Of a stretch of 64,000 bases of DNA, positions 46,149 through 57,345 are shown piece by piece (positions within the stretch are counted from its first letter, which is position 1; every line of letters begins with the position of its first letter). A program made the position numbers and the translations under genes. The notes beneath the pieces are model-generated. The model did no database searches. It was not told where the DNA came from and was given only the letters and a program-made list of their open reading frames with translations. This DNA comes from Eutreptiella sp. 'Long Island Sound 2002' (lineage: Eukaryota > Euglenozoa > Euglenophyceae > Eutreptiales > Eutreptiaceae), in contig OZ038378.1 of the NCBI GenBank assembly GCA_964036045.1, positions 57,071,498 through 57,135,497 of the forward strand. The letters run 5' to 3'.

Positions 46149-48308
46149 TCAAGCTGCATTACCCCTGGCCCCCATAGCCTCCTCACGAGACCCTCTGTGA
46201 TGCCACAACCAAAGAATCCGCAAGTCACCATCCAGAGCTGCCCACCAGAGCAGTAGGGGCAGGGCCGCCGTCGGTGCACCGGGACACCGTACCCCATCCA
46301 CCCGGACACTCCTCAGGTCACCTTGAATCGTCTTCGAGGCACTTGACGACAGCTGCCCAGAGTGTCGCAGCGCCAAAGTGGCTTTGGGCCACCCCCTACC
46401 CGCGCGCTCCTGACATGACCCACAAAGCGGGGGGGAGGCACACTGATGTACCCAAACCGGCGCCGTCTCCCCGCATCCGCAGCACCGCAGCGGGAGCACC
46501 GACCGCGATGGGGCGCAGCCGCCTCCACAGCACTGCGACCACAGGTCCTGCCACACATCACAGCACGCCTCTTGGTGGCGAAGCGACGCACCCGCAAGCG
46601 CGCGTGCAGTGGCACAATTGAGCAGGTCCCGTCTCGCTTCTTCCAATGTGGACGCTGGACCGAGAATTTGCTGTCCGCTCGACATCATCGCGAGGCCCTC
46701 TAGTAGCCGGGGCCACCGCACCACTTTGAGGCTTCGCGCGCCGTTCGTCAGGAGCTCCCAGCCATAGTCCTCTACGATCTCCCCGATGGCATCCACTCCG
46801 GCTAGCCCTGGGCCCCTGGCGGACGCGAGAACCATGCATTGTCCTCCCGACCGAGCCTCGACGACCGCCTTCAAGCTCAAGGCATTTATCGTGTGACGGG
46901 CGTCGGAAGCCACATTGTCATCTCCCTCAGGCAGAGAAAACAGCGCCTCCGTGATGTTGCCCTGCGCGTCGTCACCCTGGATCCGTGCAAGCTGCTTGGA
47001 CCCCACTAGTACGGCCATGGACCGTTGCCCCGTCGCCGCCAGAATGACTCTCCGCAGCTGCCGGTCATATAGCCACAACGCTCCCACGTCCAGCATAGCG
47101 GCCACCGCCAGAATCGGGAGGTTGCACAGAGGCCGCCGGAGGAACGGCAGCACCTCAGGAGGCAGGCCAATGATGTTTCCAACAGCCGGATGGTCCGCAA
47201 ACACCTGGAGCCAGGGCTCACTCTGGCCATTAGGGCCCCGCATCATGGTACCAAGCACCGTGGCCCAGGCCTGTGCAGACACCATACGGGACCACTCCCG
47301 GAATGCAGGATAGTACTGGGTCATCCAGGACTCGATCCACTGGTTGAGGGCCTGTGCGACCGCCGCCATCCAGTGGGGGAACGAGGACATGGCCTCCTCG
47401 TACGTGATGTTCGACCTCGACACCAACAGCGCATGCAGCGCCGCCATTTGAAAGGTCGCTTGCAGGTTGCCGGGGAGGCCGTCGAACGGGTTCCACGGCG
47501 GCCGCTGCTGGACCCTCCCCGCTAGCGGACAGAAGTGGGTGTCTCCCCGCAGGAACGCGTACACGGCCCTCCTTCGATCTTGCATCGGCAGCTGCATGAT
47601 CTGAGTGAGCCGATGGTTCCTCCAGGCGTACACATCTTCCCCAATCTCGATCATGTCCTCCACAAAGACCTTGGCCTTCGCAAGGCCCTTGGATGACGCC
47701 GCCCGCACTGTCGCGATGAGCCGCTTCAGGTTCCCGGGGACGACACCCGCCATCAGGGACTCCGTCCACCTGCAGCCGTGCTCCTTCGAAGCCAAGAACT
47801 CCATCGCCCTGTCCGTCAGGGGAAGTTCCGCAATGAAACCGTCCACGCGCCCACACAGGAGCGACGCCACCTCCTTGTCCCGCGCACACAGTAAGCGCAT
47901 GTGGCCAATGTCCTGCTGGGGCCCCCCACAGAAGATACAGGGGTGGGCGGAGACCGCTGCACGGGTGAGTTTTTGCCTCCAGCGCCGCATGACTTGCATG
48001 GTGGACAAGCGGCCGTCACGCGCCCGCAGCAGGTTCCTGTGTGTTGGGCCGTGGTGCACCGCTCCCAGGGGCACCGCCTCATGGGCACCAGCCAGCGGTG
48101 TACGGGCCCTGGTGCGTGCCGCCAATGAGCGCCACTCCATCTCCCTGGCGTGCTGGAGGGGTTGCATGGAGGGTACATGCGGCTCGAGCTCCCCATCGTC
48201 TCTAGGCACCAAGAGGACTGCGTGTTCCTTGGGCAACGGGAGATGATTAGGCGGGGCCATCGCACGGGCCGCAGCGAAGTCCGGCTCTTCAGGCGCGACT
48301 GCCGCCAT
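46149..48308 (-). CDS. LINE C-terminal region with CCHC zinc knuckle
   Basis: A clean frame of 719 codons ending in TGA. A zinc knuckle near residues 128-145 (CIFCGGPQQDIGHMRLLC) has the CxxC...HxxxxC spacing seen after the RT in many LINEs. A conserved helical stretch follows (FVEDMIEIGEDVYAWRNHRL) and is the part duplicated at 43.3-43.6 kb. Toward the end there are paired cysteines (LPLRCCGCGE, PPLCGSCQER) that may form a second zinc site. This is the longest undamaged piece of the LINE. Role in LINEs: RNA and target-DNA binding during target-primed reverse transcription. Confidence 0.75.
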   Translation of the reverse strand: MAAVAPEEPDFAAARAMAPPNHLPLPKEHAVLLVPRDDGELEPHVPSMQPLQHAREMEWRSLAARTRARTPLAGAHEAVPLGAVHHGPTHRNLLRARDGRLSTMQVMRRWRQKLTRAAVSAHPCIFCGGPQQDIGHMRLLCARDKEVASLLCGRVDGFIAELPLTDRAMEFLASKEHGCRWTESLMAGVVPGNLKRLIATVRAASSKGLAKAKVFVEDMIEIGEDVYAWRNHRLTQIMQLPMQDRRRAVYAFLRGDTHFCPLAGRVQQRPPWNPFDGLPGNLQATFQMAALHALLVSRSNITYEEAMSSFPHWMAAVAQALNQWIESWMTQYYPAFREWSRMVSAQAWATVLGTMMRGPNGQSEPWLQVFADHPAVGNIIGLPPEVLPFLRRPLCNLPILAVAAMLDVGALWLYDRQLRRVILAATGQRSMAVLVGSKQLARIQGDDAQGNITEALFSLPEGDDNVASDARHTINALSLKAVVEARSGGQCMVLASARGPGLAGVDAIGEIVEDYGWELLTNGARSLKVVRWPRLLEGLAMMSSGQQILGPASTLEEARRDLLNCATARALAGASLRHQEACCDVWQDLWSQCCGGGCAPSRSVLPLRCCGCGETAPVWVHQCASPPLCGSCQERAGRGWPKATLALRHSGQLSSSASKTIQGDLRSVRVDGVRCPGAPTAALPLLLWWAALDGDLRILWLWHHRGSREEAMGARGNAA

Positions 48309-49673
48309 GGGATTGCAAGTGCGAGCTCTGCCTCACCACCCAATGATATGGCCCCCAGATTTCGCGTGGCAACCGCCGAGGTCCCTCCACTATCCGGTTC
48401 AACGCATGCTGGTTGACCAGATGTGAGGTCGGCCCCTTGATGCCACGGTAAAGGGCCTCCTGCCCTCTGCGTACGTGCGACCCAATGATGGAGGCATCCA
48501 CTCCGTGCACCGAGTAGTCTGACGGGGGGTGTGCAGCAGGTATGCCGTCGCGCCGATGATCTCCGCCTCAGGGACCGTGCCACGGATGGCACCCGTCCAT
48601 GTGGGGCTCCCATGGCTCCCCACCGCCACATTGGTGGCCCCGTCCTCCTGGGGAGATGCGTCAGACGACGGGACCTTAGTCGCCGCCGGCACCCAGCAGT
48701 ACCGGTGGGGTTCCAGCCACGCCACATCTGAGTGGGGGCTCTGCACTACCTTCCCCACGGACGCCACACTGGAGGCCGTGAGTTCCGGCGAAAGAACAGC
48801 CGTCGGCCGATACACCGCATGCGGCCGCGAGGCCGCATCGCACCCGCAGACAGATTTGATGGCGTCAAGCGCTATGGTATACTCTGCCCCCCACACCGCC
48901 GTGGAGCTCGAAGGCTGGGACACCACCACAGAGCCATGTTCCACCGACCCCCCGTCACGCAACGAGGTGATGGCGACATTCGGGTCGTGCGGCACGTTGG
49001 CCATCCGGACCACCTCCGGGACCGAGCATTCATCGGCATCCGGGACGGGGCCAGCTGGCAGCTGGAGGACGATTACCCACTCGTCGCACCAACGTGCCGC
49101 TGCGCAGGCCCTGTAAAACACGGGCCGCCCATGCACAACCCACAGGGGCGAGCAGTCTATGCCGCCCCCGGCATGTGGCGTGAGCGTGGGGACTGACGCC
49201 GGATCGTCTTGCTGCCGGTAACCGTCGAAGACGTCCCCCAGCATGAACAGGAGGGCGGCCAGCGGGACAAACGGCATGGACGGCCCCGGTTTCTCCGGGC
49301 CCCAGTCGTCATCCCTGTACCCGCCCACCACATATGCGTCTCCCGCAACGGACTGTCTAGTGCGCTTGCTGGCCTTTTTACAGCGCACCGCGTTTATCAG
49401 ACGATGAGTCAAGGGACCGGGCATCTGTGGTCGGAAGACGTCGCGGAATACTGTGGACCATACGCAGTCAAGTTGAGTGGGCCCAACCCCCGTGTGAGGA
49501 ACGTGCAGATGGTCCTCGTGAAACTCCTGGAGCCGAACGGCCATGTGCCCAGGCTCATGGCACGGGAGCTGCGCGTGCAGAAGGTCATTCGCAGGATCAG
49601 TGAGGGACTGTACCGCCGCATCCGTGCGGGGCCCGGAGAGAACGCAGGTGTCCTTACCCTTGAGAGTGTAGGA
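48309..49673 (-). CDS. LINE RNase H-like region
   Basis: The frame of 381 codons from 49,544 is continuous upstream with the RT frame except for one TGA at 49,674 (…RRWAS, stop, SYTLKGKDT). The centre holds SLRDGGSVEHGSVVVSQP followed by STAVWGAEYTIALDAIKS, which resembles the DGS and E(x)xA blocks of RNase H. A frame change near 48.45 kb leads to GVDASIIGSHVRRGQEAL and then HALNRIVEGPRRLP before the C-terminal frame. The second and third catalytic acids are not certain, so this is a probable rather than proven RNase H. Confidence 0.45.
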
Positions 49674-52030
49674 TCAGGACGCCCACCTCCGCACTGCCCA
49701 TTGCACCTGCGGCAGATGGGCGTGTACGCACGAGTACACTAACGACGGCATGAGGAGTCCCACTCGCCACGTCCCCATCGCTCGGAGCACCCTGTCCACC
49801 CACGTGCTCCCCGCATGTGTGGCGAACGACGTGGAGGGTACCATGAGCTGCCCGCATACACCATACTGCAAGTGCATGTTGCGCAGCATGGCTCGCAGCT
49901 CAGTCCGGACTGTAGCCGACCGATGGTGCGTGAGCTGTGCCAGTGTCGCCACTACGGAGTCGCGGCATATGACCCGGACATCCGCCAGTCGTAACCCATG
50001 ACCAGACCGCACCACCACGTTGGACAGGTCTCTGGGCAGGTTCTCGAACTGTAGGGCTGCAGCCTTGATGGCAGCATTCAATTTGACCACCGCCTCCGCC
50101 GTATCTGAAAGGTATGGCACCGCATACAGCAAGATGCCGCCTACCACAGCCGCCATCACCTCATGGGGCACCGACGCCGGCCCCAGTGTGTTCTTGCACC
50201 AGCCTAGGAGAGCCTCACACCGGAGCACATGTTTCTCCTTCATGGACGCTATCCCCCTCGGATCAAGGCGCAGGCCCAGGTAGGGCACTGTGCCCTTGGC
50301 ATGTAAGCAGATCGAGGGGGCCGCCGCATTACCCGGGTTCAGGCACACCATGATCGAGGGAATGCGAGCAGTGGTGGCGTACGCACACTTGCTGACCTCG
50401 AGAAACGTGCCCATGTCCGCCAAGTACTGAGCGATCGCCGCCGCATACTCCAAGAATTGCGGCAAGGAGTGCGCTATCAGCAGGAGGTCGTCACAATACG
50501 CTTGCACCAGAGGCAGTACAGCATGGCGAGCATCGCCCTGAACTTGCTGGCGAGGCTCCGCAAGAGAGGCTCCAAGAGCAGGAGGTAGCGCACGGCGCTC
50601 TCCGCAATGCCCTGTTGCAGGCCCCTGCTGAGGCGAATGCTGGTCGTGGGGCCATGTGCGGTGACGATGCGCACCAGGGATAGGCAATTGAGGGTGTGGA
50701 AGGGCCTGATGAGCTCCTCTGGGACCCCCATGTGGCGTAGGAGAAGCGCCAGTGCTCCACGCGGGGCTGTGTCAAATGCTGTGGAGACGTCAAAGGCCAG
50801 GACATGATTCTACTCCTGTCCACGCTGCCGCCTGCGCTGGGCCAGGAACACCGGGGCAGCCGCGGTGGAGCCCGGCATGGCTCCAACTTGCTAGTCCGCG
50901 GCCAACCCCTTACGTGCCATGACTGCCGTGAACGTACGCATGAGGGGGGTCATGAGCATCCGCATGTCCTGCTGCCCTAATGCTATGCGCCTGTACGCGT
51001 CCAGTTTTCCTATGGCTTTGCCTTTGGGCATCAGCCAGATGATGGCCTCATGCCTGGACTCCGGGACTTCCGCACCTCGCAGAATGCCCCGGTAAGCATG
51101 CACCAGGAGCCCTTGCACCGGCTCAGGCAGCTCCGCTATGAGGGCAGCCGTGACCCTATTGGACCCCGGAGCCTTGTCGTCTGCCACGGCTTGCTTCACG
51201 GCATCCTTGAGATCCTGCAGGGTATAGTCTTGCACCGACCTCCATTCCTCCGGCACCCCCCGAGGGATGTGGGCCTTGACCAGCCGTTCGAAGGCTGGTA
51301 GGTTCACTGGCCGCTTGGGGTACAGCGCTTGCCAGTACCTCTGGACCTCGCCGATGACATTTGATGCCTCCTTCTCCGACTCCCGGACACGCACTGACCG
51401 CAGGCTTGACGGGGCATAGTTCACCACGTTGATGGCCCCTCGGATCGCTGTCCATCGGAGTTGCAAATCCGGCACCCTCCCCCGCCAATAGTCCTTTATG
51501 GACCTGCGCCTGTTGCTCCTGAGGACACCTCGTAGCTGTTCCACCCGTGCGCCAAGCTGGTGGAGCTGCCGGTCCAATGCAGCGTGAAGGTCCTCCACAG
51601 TGGCGGGGGACAAGTCGGGATCTACCTGTCGGAGGTGCCGCAGCAAGGCATCCGCCTCCTAGGAGCGGAGACCAGCCGCTGCCGCGTCCCGCTTCCACAG
51701 CTCATGGGCGCGCCACGCCAGGGCGTGCTGATCCGAGAGGACGTGGGCCAGAGACACCTCCGTCTCCGCTTGTCCATACGGATACTCTGTCACCCTGGAC
51801 ACGTCATCGCGGAAGGTGTCGAGCAGTTCGAAGACCGCTTGCACCTCCGGCGTGCCCATGGTGGCAGTGTCCTGGTCCGACGAGAGCCATACCCGTACCG
51901 TCCGATCAACACACGCCTTCTGCAGCCATGCCGCCGCCGCCTCGCGAACCCCCGGGGAGTCCGGGCGTATGGCATGCAGCCTGCCTTGGGCGTGCGAGTA
52001 GGCGAGCCTTGTGATCCTCTCCTTGTCGGC
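49674..52030 (-). CDS. LINE reverse transcriptase with three in-frame TAG codons
   Basis: One reading frame from about 52,057 to 50,477 meets TAG three times (51,659, 50,891 and about 50,810) and no TAA or TGA. Before the first: AHELWKRDAAAAGLRS; after it: EADALLRHLRQVDPDLSP. RT block 0/1: DKAPGSNRVTAALIAELPEP. Block 2: EAIIWLMPKGKAIGKLDAYR. After the second TAG: QVGAMPGSTAAAPVF, the usual QxGxxPGR position. After the third: NHVLAFDVSTAFDTA, the palm D motif. Then SRGLQQGIAESAV. A one-base shift near 50.53 kb leads to VQAYCDDLLLIAHS, the catalytic DD box with Cys in place of the common Ala (YCDD, not YADD), and the thumb. Target-primed reverse transcription is the expected role. Confidence 0.8.
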
Positions 52031-52035
52031 CACCG

Positions 52036-52790
52036 CTAGCGGGATGTCGAGGACCACGGGGCCATGGTCAGACCCAGCGACGCACGAGACCGTCCCGGCG
52101 CCAGGTGCGGGCGCTCACGCACCGCCCACGGGACCAGAGGCGAGTTGAGCAGGAAGGAGTCCAGCCGATGCCCTCCTCTCGTGGGCCGTCTGTCCTCCTC
52201 CGCTGCCTCTCCCGCCCTGTGGAACCTGCATTGCTCCCACAGAGCCCGGAACCTCCTCGTGGTGGGGTGCCCTGGGGACTCCAGCCACACGTTGAAGTCC
52301 CCTCCGAGGAGCACGGCCTTCGTGCCTCCCGCGCTTTTGGCTGCCGCGTACATGGCCACATCAGCCCAGAAGGACGCCTTAGAGGCCCAAAAGTCGCCAC
52401 CACTGCCCAGGCCGTGGACGTTGATGAACGTGAGCGTGCCGGCCGCGGTCACCACATCTAGGGCCATTGCCTTGCCCAGCACGATGTCCACCACGTCTCG
52501 AACCTCCTAAACACGTCTGCTCGAAGGGCAATCAAGAGACCGTCACGCACCGCCGCCGCTGACGCCGCCTGGGCATCCACCCCCGGGAACGCATGGTACC
52601 CATGGTGACGCCACTGATTCTCCGAGTGCACCACGCCCTGGGGGTCCTGCAGGCCCGTCTCTTGGAAGAGGCCCAGAATGGCGCCCTCAGCCTTCACAAT
52701 GCCCGCCGCCACCGCCTCACCGTCGAGCATACCCGGGGCCACGGGCACGATGTCCCCCCGCATTGAGCCCTGGACGTTCCAGGACACAGT
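52036..52790 (-). CDS. LINE APE-type endonuclease
   Basis: Begins VSWNVQGSMRG at about 52,787. Catalytic landmarks follow in order: FQETGL at about 52.66 kb (the metal-binding E), LLGGDFNVW at about 52.30 kb (DxN), and SDHGPVVLDIPLA at about 52.07 kb (SDH). The frame slips near 52,505 (after ADVF, before EVRDVVDIVLG) and near 52,095 (just before CVAGSDH). With both slips corrected the domain is about 245 residues, normal for APE. It would nick target DNA to prime reverse transcription. Confidence 0.8.
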
Positions 52791-54360
52791 TGCCCGGGTG
52801 TCGGAGGCGGGGCCCCTTCATGGCTGCGCCGCCAGATCAGGGTCCCCAGTCGGATCCGGGTCACCGGACGGAGGGGGAGGGCTGCAGGCCGAACCGGCGG
52901 CACACTCGGCGGCTGCAGCAGGTGCAGCATCCCCCCCACGGGGTACTGCTCCGCCACCCAGCGGCGCGAAGCATCGGCGAACTTATCCCGGTTGACCTCG
53001 ACCTTCCACCTTGATGCGGAGAACGCACGGAGCCACGGCCCCATGTTCTCCGCAATAACCAGGCGGAAGGCATCTCCTCCGCTCTGCCTGCGGAAGCGGA
53101 CCGCGGCCGAGCCTACCACGGTACCCTTGAGGTACAGCGCCGTGCCTCCGTCGCCACTCAGGGCACCAAGGTGCAGGACCTCCAGGTCGGCGGGGCGGAT
53201 CGTAAGCGCCGTGCCCTCCCCACGATCGTACACGCGCAGCGCTGAGGAGTGGGGCTCCAGCGCCATAACGACCCAGCACCACGCCCGCGACCCACCATGC
53301 AGCAGCGCCAGCGAGGCCGCAGGCCGGTTGCTAGAGGACTGCGCTGCCAGTGCCTTGGGGAGGGCCGTCGCCTGACCCTGCGACGCCCTGCACATGGCAG
53401 CCGCGTGCTCAGCTTGCCACATGTTGCTCGGGGCTACGGGCCAGACGTCCTGCCCCTGGACCCTCGGTGGCTGCGTCACTTCCACGATCACAGCCGGTGC
53501 CTGCGGGACGTCCCCGGTCGTGCACCTGTATGCCCTGCACAGTGGGCCCAGGGACCGGAGGCAGTCCCTGAGCACCATGTAGTAGGCCGGGCCCCTGGCC
53601 TGCTGCCTCCTAAGCCAGCTCGCGGTAACAACAACCCATTCCAGTCCCCCTATGTCCACCCGAACACGGACCCAATACTCCGCCCCTTCCAACACCACCG
53701 GCTTCCCCATGTCCGCCATGCCCACCGTATGGGTGGGGGGCACACCCTCCACGTGCAACAGCCGCCTAGCGTTCTCCTCCAACGGCTTGGGGGCATGCAG
53801 CAGCTGCTGCGGCATCGCGTCCTTCACGTGCTGCAGGGAGACCGTCATCAGCATGGACATCCCCCCATCCGCCGCGGCCATGCTCAGCAGGGCGTGCGCA
53901 TACGCGCCCCGGGCAGCCCCACGTGGTGCGGGATGTCCGCCACGTCCAAGGGCGTGCGGGGCGTCGGAAGGGCCTCGACCACTGCAGCGGGCAACTCCCC
54001 GAACGAAGGCAGGCGCGCGATGGGCCCCATGTCTCTGTTGAGGGCCACGGCCGCCACCCACCGCCGGTCCAACGTGGACGGGAGGTTGTCCGGCCTCGGC
54101 ACCCGGAGCAGGGTACCGATGGTGGACGAGAGGGCGCACACGCCACAGTCCTTGTTGTTGTCGGCCGGCTGCTGCACTTGCGCCGCCTGGGCTGTCGCCA
54201 GCAGATGCTCTGAAACCCGGCCACTCCACCCTTTGGCCCCTGGGTGCCATGCGCATCGTCCGGACCGCCATGTCCAAGGTGTGCGGCCACTGGGGCGGGC
54301 TTCTTGCCACCGTAGGCGGGCCCAGCAGGTCCACGGTCAACCGCATGCCGGGGGCCAAGA
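52791..54360 (-). CDS. Ulp1-like (C48) cysteine-protease region and following domain in the LINE
   Basis: The catalytic core is QQPADNNKDCGVCALSSTIG near 54.15 kb. The Q...NxxDCGV pattern is typical of Ulp1/SENP proteases, with Cys as nucleophile. WSGRVSEHLLATAQ lies just upstream, as in the family. Upstream again, FELSGSELVYLDRS near 54.4 kb could supply the Asp strand; the His is not certain (candidate HHFLV near 54.6 kb). A one-base shift near 53.9 kb leads to AYAHALLSMAAADGGMS and about 330 further residues of unknown domain, with a beta-rich part (YRCTTGDVPQAPAVIVEV; VRFRRQSGGDAFRLVIAENM) before the endonuclease. SUMO-type proteases are known in several eukaryotic transposons; here it is inside a LINE. 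Confidence 0.55.
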
Positions 54361-55814
54361 GGTGGTGGGCTATCTAGTGCCGCATGGCGTTTTTGACCGG
54401 TCGAGGTACACGAGCTCCGAGCCGCTCAGCTCGAAGTACCTCTCAATGAGGAGGGCGGCCGGAGTCTCATCGTGCCTCTGGCCCTCCCGCCCCTCCCTCG
54501 GGAGCATCATGGCGTGGAGGGCAAGGTACTGCGCCACATCGGCGACCAGCGCGACCGCGTCGTCGCCCAGGTCCGCCGTGGGGTCCGCGGCCACCAGGAA
54601 GTGGTGCCGAAGCCCTGGCTTGCCCCCGGTGGCATACAAGCCCTCCAGGGCGCTCCGCATCTCGGCCGGCGGGGGGGAGCCGTTTCCGCTGTCCCGGAGC
54701 CGGGGGAGTGCACCTGGGAGATGCTGTCCTGCTCCTCCCGACCAGACGGTGGCCCGCACGATCGGCAGGTCTCGCCAAATAACCCTAGGGACCGGGTCAC
54801 GCCGGGGCTGAGGCCTTTCGGCCCCCCAGTAGAGGACAGTCACCACCACGTGCGTGGTCAGGGGCTTCCTGTGAGCTGCAACGCTACTCGTCCATCCGTC
54901 TCGATCACCCTGCCCCGCGGGGCACTGAAGACGTGCCCCCCGGTCCCTCGGACGGTCACCCACCCCCACCCGACCGCCACAGTCTCCCACCTGGGATGGG
55001 GGCCGGACTTCTTGGGCGGGAGTACCACCGGCGGGCACGGGCTGTTGGCGGCCCACACGCGCCATTCCACTCCCACCAGACGCTCGTGGCCAGGGGGCCG
55101 GAATGTCCTATGCCACGCGTCAGGGAGCTGGCGGTGGACGGCGGTCCATACGTCAGCCCCATCAGCCCGCGTGAATTGGAGCCCCTCCGGGACGTCTCTC
55201 TCCACAGGACTGGGGAGGCGGGCAGAACGAACCTCCATCCCCTGTCCCAGGTGTAGCCCCGGCCCATCCCCATCCTTCAGCAGCCGGACCTCCGGGTCCG
55301 CGGCCGCAAGCCGGGCCGCCACCGTGGAAAGGTGCAGGGAGACAGTCCACGGCTGGGCTGAGACAGGCTCGCGTGAGAGGTCCAGGCAGGCCGCCACAAC
55401 ACTACCATCCCTGGCCCAGTTGAGCACCCTGTCCCACCATTGCGCCCAGGTACCAGGCGCCGTTGGTAGCGACCAGGACATGTACGTCACAACCGCCTTA
55501 GTCTGCCACTCGTGCGGGTCCATGCCGGCAGGATGCGTGTGCCACGTGCACACCCACCCCAGGTTGGCCTCCTGGAGAGTGACCATGTCCCTCCACGGGA
55601 CCATTGGGAACGGGGTGAGCATGGCCGCCATGCCACACGGCAGCGCCACCGCCCACTCGGTCCTGCCTCCGTAGGCCACCGCGTATCCCACCGCCGGGAG
55701 CCCCCCTCCTTGCGACCTCTCCACCACTTCACGCATCAGCGTCTCGTGGCTCCAAGCACAGCTCAGGATTAGGGCCCCCACACGGGCAATGGCCTGGAGG
55801 ATCAGGAGCAGATC
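54361..55814 (-). CDS. JAMM-like region of the LINE polyprotein
   Basis: The frame is continuous with the upstream CCCH frame through a TAG at 55,815 (PQGVS, TAG, DLLLILQAIARVGALILS). At about 55.53 kb it reads NLGWVCTWHTHPAGMDPHEW. WHTHP with a following G and P resembles the JAB/MPN metalloprotease motif HxHPxGxPxPSxxD, but the Ser and Asp do not match. The region then goes on through VVTYMSWSLPTAPGTWAQWW and ends near 54.86 kb at a frame slip; the next frame runs from THVVVTVLYWGAERPQPRRD to VYLDRS, where another TAG (54,370 or 54,374) sits. Function is unproven; it could be a decayed isopeptidase or an unrelated fold. Confidence 0.4.
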
Positions 55815-57345
55815 CTAGGATACTCCCTGCGGCAGGGGCGGCTGGGGGTGGGCGTAGCGGCAGGCATCAGCCCGCATGCACCACCCCTTAGCCCAGTGCC
55901 TGCAGGTTTCCACCTCCCCCATCTTGGGCCCAGCCCTGTCCGCCACCCCCGTCTCCTGTGGCTCCACCTCATGCGCCTCCTTCGCCCCCACGACCTCCAA
56001 TCCCTCATCTTCCTCCATAGCTTTCCGGCTCTCCCAGTGTTGGTCTTCTTCTTCCATCGCCTCCGTCGCCGGCGCCGGGCCTGCCGCAGCCATGAACCTA
56101 GCCAGGGCCTCCTCGACGTGGGCCTTCACGTCCACCTCCTCGGCCACCTCGGACGGGCCTAGGTCCGGACCCTGTTCCTGCTCCTCCGCCGCCGGGCACT
56201 TATCCTCCGCGACGTCACTCCCATGGCCCGCCACCTCATCCTCCCCCACCGGGACCGCGCACAGTTCGGGTCCTCGTTGGCCCGTGCCCGAGTCATGGTG
56301 CGAGCCCACCACCACCAGCAGCCTAGGGTCGCCGCCGCGGCTCACGAGGCGGTAGCTGCTGGAGGTGGGGACAAGGACCGCGTTGTCAGCGGCGAGCAGC
56401 ATGCGGTCCGTGCCGTTCTCCCCGAACACGACCTCCACGCCCCCGGGGTGCATTGCCACCATGAGCGCATGGGACCCCAGCGCCGGGGGGGTGAGGGGCC
56501 TCACGGCGAGCTCGTGGCGCCAGGCGTCAGCCCCGCTCTTCCACAAGGCCATGTATAGGCCGCCAGCCCGACGCACATCCTCTAGCCCCGCCTCGTCGAA
56601 CAGGCGCCCTACCGACAGGCGCACCGACAGGAGGAGGCTTTCCTACGGCTCAGCCGCCCGGACCTCACCTGGGTGGTGATCCAAAACCGCTGCGTCCCCA
56701 AGTTGGACGCAGCGGACTGAACCATCGTCGGGTGGCTCGGCCACCAGGCTCTTCTCTCGGGCAACCCTCCCCGGATGCTGGAACTCGTAGCGCTCAAACG
56801 CGCCCTTCAGCAACCCCGCCTCCCGTCTCCCCGCGCTCGTGAGATGGTGCCGGCGGGCACCCTCGGCCGCATGCGAGCTGCATTGCCGCTAATCACAACT
56901 CCCCAGGGGAGGGGGCAGCACTGCGGTGGGCATGGGCAGCAGCGGCGCGTTCGCCAGGTCCACGTCCATGCCGGCGTAGACGTCGGGCCCGGCGTCATCC
57001 TCGTAAATGAGGGTCAGCGCCGACTGGCCGGGCTCATACGCCTCCTCATCCTCCACGCTCTCCGCTTCCCGCACTCTCTCCTCTTCCCTCCCCAGCCGTC
57101 TCAGCTGGCGGCGACTCGGGCCGCGGGGGAAAGGGCGCCAGAGGTCGCGTGTCAGCGCCTCCGCCCCTCGCCGCTTCCACCGCTTCCAGCCGTGCCCGCA
57201 CGTTGTCTGGCAATCACACACAGCTGGTGCCCGCGTTGAGGTCCATGCTGTACAACAGCCCCGCCGGGCACGGCTCCCCAGGCGCCATCTGGCACCACTC
57301 CTTCCACTCCCACATCCAGTCCTCCACTCCTTCAACCTCCGTACG
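55815..57345 (-). CDS. CCCH zinc-finger region of the LINE, with TAG codons
   Basis: A frame with TAG at 56,889, 56,643 and 55,815 and no other stop. Around them the protein is coherent: PLGSCD, TAG, RQCSSHAAEG; VRAAEP, TAG, ESLLLSVRLSVGRLF; PQGVS, TAG, DLLLILQAIA. A zinc finger at about 55.84-55.90 kb reads CRHWAKGWCMRADACRYAH, spacing C-x7-C-x5-C-x3-H, typical of RNA-binding CCCH fingers. Before it is an acidic low-complexity stretch rich in E and A. The first part holds ALTLIYEDDAGPDVYAGMDV. In LINEs a CCCH or CCHC finger upstream of the endonuclease usually binds the element RNA. Frame shifts near 57.2 kb separate it from the upstream region. Confidence 0.65.

Noticed and set aside
53249-54811. 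Plus-strand open frame of 520 codons
   Set aside because: It is antisense to the Ulp1-like region of the LINE, where the minus strand shows real motifs. High GC leaves both strands open.
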